Below, one piece after another: positions 46,690-55,614 of a DNA stretch of 64,000 nt. Both the position numbers and the translations under genes were made by a program. The DNA is from Breviolum minutum Mf 1.05b.01 (lineage: Eukaryota; Sar; Dinophyceae; Suessiales; Symbiodiniaceae), in the NCBI GenBank assembly GCA_000507305.1, contig DF240515.1, positions 1-64,000 of the forward strand, given 5' to 3'. Below the pieces are notes generated by a model that searched no databases, had not been told where the DNA came from, and saw nothing but the letters and a program-made list of their open reading frames with translations. The first letter of the stretch is position 1. Every line of letters starts with the position of its first letter.

Positions 46690-46760
46690 GCTGGTTTCCA
46701 ATAGGAATATCCTTTTCTGGGGGTCTATTTTCAGGGGCTATGTTAGTTTCAGGGAGGGTA
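46690..46760. mobile_element. Family B element lacking its left terminus
   Basis: GGTTTCCAATAGGAATATCC to TATGTTAGTTTCAGGGAGGG. It lies 24 bp after another B copy. Confidence 0.7.
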
Positions 46761-48448
46761 ACACGAAAAAAAAACATCATTCCCTAAACCAGGAAACACC
46801 TGCATACACCCCAGAAAGTTGGACGAATGGAACTTACAAGAAACATTGGAATGTGGACCATTCTGGTTGCGTCTGACCGCCTCATCTGGCCGAAAGTGCT
46901 GGCAGTCCAACTAGTTACGAACTTGGAGACGGCTAAGCAACAAAGAATGCTTCTGATTTGAGCTTCTTTCTATCACATGTTGTCATGCTTTCACCACCTT
47001 CACCACAGGATAATGAGACCTTTAGGTGCCATAAACCAACACAAACTTGAGGTGCTTTTGGCTGCAAAAAAGTTTCAATTGTATAGTGACAGTGGGGAAA
47101 TCCACCGTCCCCAACCCCCTTCAAGCTCTGCGAATATGAGAGGTTAGCCTCCTGTGATCAAACAAAATCTGGCGTGGGAAACTCGCCATGTTTAGGTATA
47201 TTTTCTGGTGCAAAAAAAGTGGTGTCTGAGTCCTGAGTATTTCCATTGTGGCTTCGGTTTACCGGAAATGATGATTTAAGTAGTGATAGGGAAATCAAAG
47301 CAATTTGCAGCAACAAGGCACATGAGAAAATGCAGTGCATGAGTGCTTTCTCAAAGCAAAACATACACTTTATGCCGTATATAAACATGTTGTCCAACAA
47401 CCAAACAAACGTCGTAGGTTTCTTGGGACCGTGAACCAGTTTTTAGGACCGACATCCATTTGACCAAAAAAATGTTGCGCCTTAAGATGATGAGCATCAC
47501 CGACATCGTAGTGAAGAGCACAAAGGACAAATAGACAAAGACTCGGGAGGGCAGCACAATTGCTTGCAACAAGAGAAAAGTTTTTGAGACATCTCATCCA
47601 TACAATATGGGGTCCTACCAGTTAGAAATAGGATTGAAACTTCACTTACAGATGTAAGTGATCCGCGTTACTGCTTTACAAACTTTACAAGGCAATTTAT
47701 AGGGGCCCGATAACTCCATCTATATCTATATAGGAGCCACGGTTGTATCACATTGCGTCTTTCATTTCCCTAGTGCTCCAAATATCATGTGAGAAGGTGT
47801 TTACACCCAAAACCCACTCCAAAAACAGTTCTGCATCACGGTTTGCTCATGTCTTTGCATTTTTGTTGGTCGAATGAAACTTCGACTTGCAGTTCAGCAA
47901 CAAACGACGACGACGCCATGGCTTTTGGCCATGGTTTTCTTTGCATTAAGTGCCCAGCTGAAAATGGAGAAGCATTGATTCTCACCAGGTCCACCCAAAA
48001 GTTCGTGCAGCTCAAGCAAGATGCGAGTGGCAGGTAAAATGCATTCCTACGCACGACAAGTGACCAGCAAACGAAAAACACTAAACACCTCAAGTCCCTA
48101 TGTTACATGTCCAGCAGAAAACTGGTAAAAACACAGGTGCTCTGAAGAAAATATGTTCCTGAGAAATTGACAGACATAGGCAAAAAGCATGTATATATAG
48201 AAACAACATGTTTTCCTGAGTATCAACGGTCTTTACATGTGTTGCGTCGGATTGGATTGAAAACAAACATCCAACAAACAACCAGCTTCGAGTTGCTAAT
48301 CAATTGCTTACATACATACAACGGAGATCGCCGTAAACATGAAACATATACAGTATATAAAGGTAGTGTGTGTATATATAAATATATATACAGTAAATAC
48401 GTACATGTAAAAACACATATAATGACGACTCTTCCTCACATACAACAC

Positions 48449-48506
48449 AATCAATCAGTCAATCAGTCAATCAGTCAATCAATCAATCAATCAAGCAAGC
48501 AATCAA
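48449..48506. repeat. CAATCAGT/CAAT microsatellite
   Basis: TCAATCAG units followed by CAAT and CAAG units. Confidence 0.9.
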
Positions 48507-48599
48507 ATACAGTAATCAACTACACAATATCAAGCAGTTAGTAGTGTCCCGGTACCCCAACCAAACAAAGAATTATCATATGAAAAAGTTTCCATGAAG

Positions 48600-48830
48600 C
48601 AAAAAAACATGACTCTGACGTCGCAATTTCCGCAACGCTCGTTACCGTCCTCGCATCCTTCCTTGCTACAGGATTGACATCCAGCCACGCTGCAACTATG
48701 ACACACCTGAGGTGGCGGTGGTGCTCAAATCCGTTTTCGACCCAACACTTGGCTAAACACAAAAAGCGTTGCCGGAACAAGTCCACCAAGTCCAGCTGTG
48801 ACCTCTGACTCCCAAGTCTTGGAAAAAAAT
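48600..48830 (-). CDS. Candidate exon, unknown protein
   Basis: GC-rich minus-strand segment inside a 176-codon ORF. The peptide includes LVDLFRQRFLCLAKCWVENG and VIVAAWLDVNPVARKDARTV; its second half has strong purine bias at codon position 1. Exact splice sites not fixed. No neighbours identified. Confidence 0.45.
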
Positions 48831-49340
48831 CGGACGTTTTTGGATCTGAAAAATGGTCGAACTTTGAGTTGGTTGGAAAAAACCGAAGGATTGTTGACTT
48901 CAACAAGGTTTTCAACTCTCCAAGAAATCTCCAACGGTCGGACCTACTGAAGTTCGGACCCCGAAAAAACCCTGAGTATCTAATAACTCGATCGCAACTT
49001 CCTGAGTTCCCGGGTCCGTTTGTAAAGTGGATTCTTGATGGACCTTTTAGGTGGGATGCATGAGCCAAACGAAAGGCATGAGATCCGATTTCTCCAATAA
49101 TGGGTCAAGCAAAAAAACAAGTGCAGACATGCCTCCCTTCAACACCACAAACTGGCATCCCCCTGAGCTAGATGTGCGCATACAGGTCATGAATGTCAAA
49201 TATCTAATAACATTATCTTACACAGAAAGGTATGTTTGTCAATCATGCTATATCATCTATATCAAATTAGCAAACAATATGATATGGTTCTCCTTTTCCG
49301 TTGGGGTGTATTTTTCACGTGCCAGCCAGTTCCAGCCGCT

Positions 49341-49449
49341 ATCCACCCGAAGTTCAACATGGCCCCTGAAAAATGATGGTTGGAAGACTACTTTCCTACT
49401 GGGTTTTGGTAACTTTTCAGAACTTTTGTTGTTAAACTTGGGGAGGGTA
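49341..49449. mobile_element. Family B element
   Basis: CACCCGAAGTTCAACATGGC to GTTGTTAAACTTGGGGAGGG. Confidence 0.7.
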
Positions 49450-49468
49450 GTTTTCGGGACTATGAAAA

Positions 49469-49568
49469 CTAGTTGGTGGTTTCAACCCATTTGACAAATA
49501 TTAGTCAAATTGGATCATTTCCCCAGGGATCGGGGTGAAAAAAAAATATTTGAGTTGCCACCACCTAG
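49469..49568. mobile_element. Family A element
   Basis: CTAGTTGGTGGTTTCAACCC to TTGAGTTGCCACCACCTAG with target repeat AAAA; 20 bp after a B copy. Confidence 0.85.
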
Positions 49569-49764
49569 AAAAAAATATCACATACTCCAAACTGACCCGG
49601 CCATACCGAGCCAAAAATCCTATTTTAGCTTATCTTTCGCCATGGTGGCTTGATAGGCACAGTTCCCACGCCTGAAAGTTGTCCGGGTAGGTGGTCATGG
49701 GACATGCCTGCTTCCAGGTTGTGCCACGTGAAATCTGGGGGAATAAAGGGACTATGATGCGCAT

Positions 49765-49822
49765 TGGGAATTAACCACTCATGTTAGGTAAATGTGCCAG
49801 TTCTCATGGATCCTGTTGGGGT
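49765..49822. mobile_element. Family D right-half fragment
   Basis: CCACTCATGTTAGGTAAATG then CAGTTCTCATGGATCCTGTT. Confidence 0.5.
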
Positions 49823-49988
49823 GGAGAAATATCTTTCCTAAGATTTGCATTGGGAATCATGGAGTAAACTCCTTTAGCTCCCTAAAATGCAGGGAAATCT
49901 TGATACCTGATATACTTCCTTGGCTCCCTTCCATGCATCAACACAGTCTAGTGAAGAGAGGTAGAAAGATGTTAACACTTCTATAAAT

Positions 49989-50093
49989 CCCACAGGATCC
50001 ATGTATGGTATATCAAGATATACCATGTACATTCACCATAAAGATCAACCATTCATGTAGGTAAATATAAAATCATCCCATGGATCCGTCATG
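49989..50093. mobile_element. Family D element
   Basis: CCCACAGGATCCATGTATGG to CATCCCATGGATCCGTCATG with CCATTCATGTAGGTAAATAT inside. Confidence 0.7.
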
Positions 50094-50560
50094 GGAATGA
50101 TTTTTCGTCCCTCCGAGCTTTGGGGTCAGGGAAACCCCAGGACACAAACTGCATCACTACTGCCCCCACGCAGTCGACATTTACCAGAACCGAAGCTGAA
50201 AGCATGATTGAATGCCCATGGTTCAAACATGAATTCAACGTCAAACCAATGATGATCATCAACTGGTAATGACTGCTTATATAGAAATGATCAGTACCCT
50301 ACTGAACAGAATCAGGGCCATGTTCAACGCAACTAGTTCGTGCCTTGTATCTATGGATGCAGCATATTCACATCCTAGCACTCAACATCCTCATTGGATA
50401 AAACATATATACCATCATCTGAATCAACTGGGAAGTACAGATCAACAGTGCCACACCTGCCGAAAGCAAAAAAAAACGAATTACTTTACTTCGAGTGATC
50501 CCCACCATGACATGTTGGGTGGAGGTTGTCAGGTGAGGGTTGTCATTGAGAATATGATGG

Positions 50561-51406
50561 NNNNNNNNNNNNNNNNNNNNNNNNNNNNNNNNNNNNNNNN
50601 NNNNNNNNNNNNNNNNNNNNNNNNNNNNNNNNNNNNNNNNNNNNNNNNNNNNNNNNNNNNNNNNNNNNNNNNNNNNNNNNNNNNNNNNNNNNNNNNNNNN
50701 NNNNNNNNNNNNNNNNNNNNNNNNNNNNNNNNNNNNNNNNNNNNNNNNNNNNNNNNNNNNNNNNNNNNNNNNNNNNNNNNNNNNNNNNNNNNNNNNNNNN
50801 NNNNNNNNNNNNNNNNNNNNNNNNNNNNNNNNNNNNNNNNNNNNNNNNNNNNNNNNNNNNNNNNNNNNNNNNNNNNNNNNNNNNNNNNNNNNNNNNNNNN
50901 NNNNNNNNNNNNNNNNNNNNNNNNNNNNNNNNNNNNNNNNNNNNNNNNNNNNNNNNNNNNNNNNNNNNNNNNNNNNNNNNNNNNNNNNNNNNNNNNNNNN
51001 NNNNNNNNNNNNNNNNNNNNNNNNNNNNNNNNNNNNNNNNNNNNNNNNNNNNNNNNNNNNNNNNNNNNNNNNNNNNNNNNNNNNNNNNNNNNNNNNNNNN
51101 NNNNNNNNNNNNNNNNNNNNNNNNNNNNNNNNNNNNNNNNNNNNNNNNNNNNNNNNNNNNNNNNNNNNNNNNNNNNNNNNNNNNNNNNNNNNNNNNNNNN
51201 NNNNNNNNNNNNNNNNNNNNNNNNNNNNNNNNNNNNNNNNNNNNNNNNNNNNNNNNNNNNNNNNNNNNNNNNNNNNNNNNNNNNNNNNNNNNNNNNNNNN
51301 NNNNNNNNNNNNNNNNNNNNNNNNNNNNNNNNNNNNNNNNNNNNNNNNNNNNNNNNNNNNNNNNNNNNNNNNNNNNNNNNNNNNNNNNNNNNNNNNNNNN
51401 NNNNNN
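50561..51406. other. Assembly gap (846 N)
   Basis: Run of N. The minisatellite on its right edge suggests the gap is an unresolved tandem array. ORFs spanning it are meaningless. Confidence 1.
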
Positions 51407-51606
51407 CGCCACACTGAACTCGCATGATCGCGGTTGGGGTCCGGGCCGCCACACTGAACTCGCATGATCGCGGTTGGGGTCCGGCACGCCACACTGAACT
51501 CGCAGGATCGCGGTTGGGGTCCGGCACGCCACACTGCACTCGCAGGATCTCGGTTGGGGTCCAGCACGCCACACTGAACTCACAGGATCGCAGTTGAGAT
51601 CCGACG
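51407..51606. repeat. 40-bp minisatellite, about five units
   Basis: Units starting CGCCACACTGAACTCGCATG repeat at 51407, 51447, 51487, 51527 and 51567, each 40 bp, with a few substitutions (CATGATC to CAGGATC). Much more GC-rich than its surroundings. The array probably continues into the gap. Confidence 0.95.
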
Positions 51607-52175
51607 AGGAGGAGGACGACAGGAGGAGGAGGAGGAGCAGGAGAAGGAGAAGGAGTGCGGGAGAAGAGACTGACATAAAATCTAACAACCCTCACCTGAC
51701 AGGTGGGGAAAAAGAAGGTCTGGTTTGGAAGGCAGTGTCCTTTTTCTTTACTTGTGTGATTGTCAGGTTCGATTGGGTGAGCAACTCTTCCAAGGAGTAC
51801 CATTTGGTTTTTTGATGTGCTTTTACACTCCGGAAAGCATAGGTTATCTGATTGCACATACTCTCCAAATGTTCCATTGCTTCTTTTAACAAATCGTGCA
51901 ACATGAACACCCAAGATCAGCAAGGCTTGATGAAACAACTACAATGAAGAATCTTCGTTAGATAAGGAGCTTAGTTGCTGATAGATAAACTGAAAAGTTT
52001 TGAGGGATTTATAGCTTTTACGGGGCGTACAACCCACTTCTTAAATCTTATTAACTACTTAGCAAACTTAAAGGGGTGACCATTGGGTCATCCAACTGCC
52101 AAAAACATCCAAGTGTTTTTGAAATGATGGATTGATTATATTGATTACTTGATCCGGCCTGCCACGAACACACTA

Positions 52176-52277
52176 CTAGTTGGTGGTTTCAATCCATCTG
52201 AAAAATATTGGTCAAATTGGATCATTTCCACAAATAGGGATGAACATTTAAAAAATATTTGAGTTGCCACCACCCAG
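52176..52277. mobile_element. Family A element
   Basis: CTAGTTGGTGGTTTCAATCC to TTGAGTTGCCACCACCCAG. Confidence 0.85.
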
Positions 52278-52425
52278 ATTTTTACAATCTTATACAATAT
52301 GATACAATACATCCCTCACATTCCTCCAACACATTCACAAAAAAACATCTCAAACTTGGTATTTTTTGGCCAAGAAGTGATTTGGAGCTTGTGATTTGTA
52401 CAGTCCTTAGATTTCTTGAAAATCA

Positions 52426-52543
52426 CTAGTTGGTGGTTTGAACCAACCCAATTGAAAAATATGCGGAAGTCAAAATGGGCTCATTTTCCCCGAATTTCGG
52501 GGTGAAAATTCCAAAAATATTTGAGTTGCCAAGCACCACCTAG
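52426..52543. mobile_element. Family A element next to an exon
   Basis: CTAGTTGGTGGTTTGAACCA to CAAGCACCACCTAG with perfect target duplication ATCA (52422-52425, 52544-52547). The next exon opens directly after CACCTAG. Confidence 0.85.
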
Positions 52544-52735
52544 ATCAGGAAAGCCATTGGTTTGGGCGATTCACGTACCCCAAAGGTAACCTTAGACCAA
52601 AACATCCCGAAACGCCCAGTTGAAACTGATGATATCGTCTGGGGATTCAAAGATTTCGGCCTGTCCAAAGCTCCCTTTGAAGTCTTAGCTGCCCTAATGT
52701 CATATCGGAAAAGCTTCCTCTACAAGCAAATCCTT
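52544..52735 (+). CDS. Candidate exon starting at a family A right tip
   Basis: Reading starts in phase 0 directly after the CACCTAG terminus of the A element: AIGLGDSRTPKVTLDQNIPK, then VETDDIVWGFKDFGLSKAPF and EVLAALMSYRKSFLYKQ. Protein-like throughout, open from the element for over 60 codons. A following plus-strand segment (about 52990-53160) ends at a perfect GTAAGT donor (CTTG|GTAAGT at 53161) and could be the next exon. Family unknown. Confidence 0.5.
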
Positions 52736-52989
52736 TCATGTCTTTTCTGGGTAGATTTTTTTTCCCTTTCCTTTTTGTCCTTCGTACTTTTACTAAGTCA
52801 GAATTTAGTTTTTGCAGGGGGCATGAAATATTACCAACCCAAACAACAAGCACTATCATAGGGGAAATGCATCAAAGCTACCATATCATTTTGAATTGTT
52901 TGAACCCCCCCCAACATGGGTAATTTAATGACCCCTGTTTTTTTGTGTATCGAAACCAACTTCATCAAACATGAATTTCCCTGGGGCAC

Positions 52990-53160
52990 CTCAGTACAAT
53001 TGCTGGCACTGGAGGCAATGTGGCCAATGAAATACCTGTTCTGCGCGTCGATTTCATGGATTTTTTCAACGGCGCCGCCAACGTTTTTTGGTTTTTCTTT
53101 TGCTGAACAAACTCCAGGGCAACAAGGAGATGAAAATTTCCCCAACATAAATCTTGCTTG
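52990..53160 (+). CDS. Candidate exon with GTAAGT donor
   Basis: Plus-strand open segment (EAMWPMKYLFCASISWIF, then FAEQTPGQQGDENFPNINLA) ending exactly at GTAAGT. The minus strand is also open, so strand rests on the donor. Boundaries on the left not fixed. Confidence 0.35.
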
Positions 53161-53224
53161 GTAAGTCTGTTCTCACTTCACATTGGCATGGGGCTATACC
53201 ATCAGGGGGAACCCAGCAACTGTA

Positions 53225-53246
53225 CACAGAGAGAGAGAGAGAGAGA
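53225..53246. repeat. (GA)n microsatellite
   Basis: GAGAGA run; a second TA/GA run lies at about 53379-53418. Confidence 0.85.
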
Positions 53247-53646
53247 TGTTGACAAAACAGCGCATCTATAATCATACAGAATAGCATAACTCTGTAGATG
53301 CTAAGATTACGGGGTAAAATTGTCAATCAATATATGTAAATATATAATTGTGAATATGTATGATATAAAATGATATCTATATATATATATATATATGTAT
53401 ATAGAGAGGGAGAGAGAGATTGTCTTTTTGTATGGCTTGAGTGACTGAAACACCAAACTTTTGTATACATTTGTTGCATCTTCCGGCGCACGGTGTCTCA
53501 TAGAGATGATCGCATTGGTTTCGCGTGGCCCAGGCATTCACTTCTACAGAATCCATTCGCGACTGGTTGAGGCGGCGCGGGTTCAACAACAGCAAACAAC
53601 GTGAAAGCTGCAGGCTTGCTACCCATCTCACTGCTGTTGCAATTCA

Positions 53647-53976
53647 TTGAAAAATGGAACACGAAACATCAAGAAAAAAAGGAAAATCATGCTAAGTCTC
53701 AACAAACATACCAACTCAACGCAACGAGATTCATTATGGTCTCTGGTACCAATTTTATTCTTTTTCCTGATGCGACGTTGCAAACGTTTGTCAGGTTGCT
53801 CTCATTTCTTGGAGTACTGTACACATCAATATGTGACTCACACAATGTGGGGTATTCCGATATCAATAATTTTGGGGGTATTGTACATCAGTACTCTCAG
53901 ATTTTGGTATCAGAAACTGTGTTTGCGGTGGTCTTTGGTTCAAGATTTTGCGGTAAACCTCAGAACGACCATCTAA
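53647..53976 (+). CDS. Weak candidate exon, hydrophobic
   Basis: Open for 109 codons with SLWSLVPILFFFLMRR and a second hydrophobic stretch (IPISIILGVLYISTL). No splice sites assigned; another frame is open for 159 codons. May be non-coding. Confidence 0.25.
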   Translation: MKNGTRNIKKKRKIMLSLNKHTNSTQRDSLWSLVPILFFFLMRRCKRLSGCSHFLEYCTHQYVTHTMWGIPISIILGVLYISTLRFWYQKLCLRWSLVQDFAVNLRTTI

Positions 53977-54145
53977 TCTGGAATCTTGGCTTGGAAAGAT
54001 GGCTTCGGAAAGTGGCTGCAGTTGTTAGGTCTATTTGGTTACTCGTATGGTCACTGAATATCCCCCACTTGCTGATGTGAAAAAACACTCTGAATGTGCA
54101 GAGGTCTCTGTTCAATGGCCAAACAAATGCGATGACAGTCTACTG

Positions 54146-54254
54146 TACCCTCCTGTAAACAAACAAACATGGCAATGGAAAACTGATCATTTCATGATGT
54201 ATTTCCTATTGAAACTGGGGATATTCCATTGCTATGTTAGTTCACCAGAGTGTA
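54146..54254. mobile_element. Family B, CCTGTAAAC sub-family
   Basis: TA-flanked CCCTCCTGTAAACAAACAAA and GCTATGTTAGTTCACCAGAG, with CATGGCAATGGAAAACTG inside. Confidence 0.7.
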
Positions 54255-54315
54255 AGTCTACTAGTAATGGAAAAACAACGCATAATTCAAGAAACTGACA
54301 TCAACATTAAATCTA

Positions 54316-54418
54316 ATCCATAGGATGGGAAGATGGGAACTGGTGTATTGACTTACGTAAATGGTTCATCTTTATGGTGAATCTTGGTAACTATACCATA
54401 CATGGATCCTATGGGTAA
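54316..54418. mobile_element. Family D element
   Basis: CCATAGGATGGGAAGATGGG to CATACATGGATCCTATGGGT. Confidence 0.65.
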
Positions 54419-54565
54419 TAGTGGACAGTCCAAGCTCTAAAAAAACAAAACATTGAAGTGATATTGAGCTACAACTTACACTCGGACCATGGGTTTTATG
54501 CATCTTTGGAAAAGGATACACCGAGGTTCCAAAAGTCCCCTTTCCAACAAAATTCCATGGACAAA

Positions 54566-54670
54566 TACCCTCTGGTAGACTAACATGGCAATGGAACACA
54601 ACCATTTTTAATAGGAAATGCATCTTCAAAGGGTTCATTTTCCATTGCTATGTTAGATTACCGGAGTGTA
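54566..54670. mobile_element. Family B sub-family, sister of the 54146 copy
   Basis: TA-flanked CCCTCTGGTAGACTAACATG and GCTATGTTAGATTACCGGAG; shares CATGGCAATGGAA with the copy 420 bp upstream. Confidence 0.75.
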
Positions 54671-55127
54671 ATTCGAAAGTTTTCTGCTGAAAATTCATCC
54701 CCATGACCAGGAAACTCTCATCAACGGAACGGGGTTGAGCTTTCAAAGAGAATCTACAGGGCATCCCCAAACCTTGAAATGAAAGGAATTCCTTCATAAA
54801 TCACCAACATGTTCAGGTACCTAAAATGGAGGTACTGAACATTACGAGACAATTTTGGGGATGTTTTTTCGTTACATAAGCCTTACAAACAGCTTATACA
54901 ATTTATACATGTGAGTACCTCCATTTTAACATGCGGCCGCCGCGCCACCATGGCCGGAGATTTTTTGCTTCCGCCCTCTCGCCATGGTTGCTTCCAAGAA
55001 ATTGTCACACCTTTCTCAGGCCTCATAGGAGGAAGAAAAAGGCTGTCAAGCTGTCATTCAAGTGATCCCACCTTGATCCTCTATAGTTGGAAGTTGCAAG
55101 ACATTGCCATGTCTGTATCCATGGCTT

Positions 55128-55439
55128 TCATTTCATTAAAGTCATGCGTATGCATTCAGTCTGAAACTGTTGCTTTGGGAGCGGCAGTGCCTGAAGTCTA
55201 GTAACTCCTAACAAAACTCCCAAATAAACACTGTTTAGTGCAACGCATAGTTTATATACTTTTGGAGGTTCATCCCAATCCATAACCCCCCCGCAGAATC
55301 TTTGGGGGTAATGCATCTCAAGGAATCTAGGTATTTGAGCTATACTGTACAGTGGTTCACTCCTGTCCAGTCCAACCCCTGAACAAGCCGCAACCCCTTC
55401 AAACCATTTATATAGTGTGGACCTTTTTGACCCGAGCAA
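55128..55439 (-). CDS. Weak candidate exon, downstream of the 58-55 kb gene
   Basis: Minus-strand 103-codon open frame (YKWFEGVAACSGVGLDRSE, RFLEMHYPQRFCGGVMDW). Could be the 3' end of the gene at 58.3-55.6 kb, but no phase-compatible acceptor was found. Confidence 0.3.
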   Translation of the reverse strand: MLGSKRSTLYKWFEGVAACSGVGLDRSEPLYSIAQIPRFLEMHYPQRFCGGVMDWDEPPKVYKLCVALNSVYLGVLLGVTRLQALPLPKQQFQTECIRMTLMK

Positions 55440-55614
55440 CTTATGGGAAATATGGAGGTTTTAGGCCCAACAAAACAGGGGATTGTAAGTTGTAACTCCT
55501 AAAAATGAAGGTTGTGTGGGTTCCCATGAAATGTTCCCAGGATGACCCTCCAAGGAAATTCCTGATCCGCCAGCAGCCCACCAGCCCACCAGCCCAGCAT
55601 CCCCGGACCCGCAC

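Larger units (their letters stand above)
45930..48440. other. Weak candidate exons only
   Basis: Two overlapping minus-strand open segments at 47572-47158 have hydrophobic stretches (VFVYLSFVLFTTMSVMLIIL; IFSCALLLQIALISLSLL) and could be membrane-protein exons, but I found no consistent splice joins. Confidence 0.3.
50527..51701. mobile_element. Putative large inverted-repeat element, family L, spanning gap and minisatellite
   Basis: A perfect 17-bp inverted repeat, TGTCAGGTGAGGGTTGT at 50527-50543 and its complement at 51685-51701, brackets the assembly gap and the 40-bp tandem repeats. The arms contain CAG|GTGAGG, again a splice-like motif. Whether this is an element or chance needs the missing sequence. 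Confidence 0.4.

Noticed and set aside
50269..51938. Several ORFs of 380-470 codons across the gap
   Set aside because: They run through 846 Ns and a non-triplet 40-bp minisatellite; the length is an artefact.
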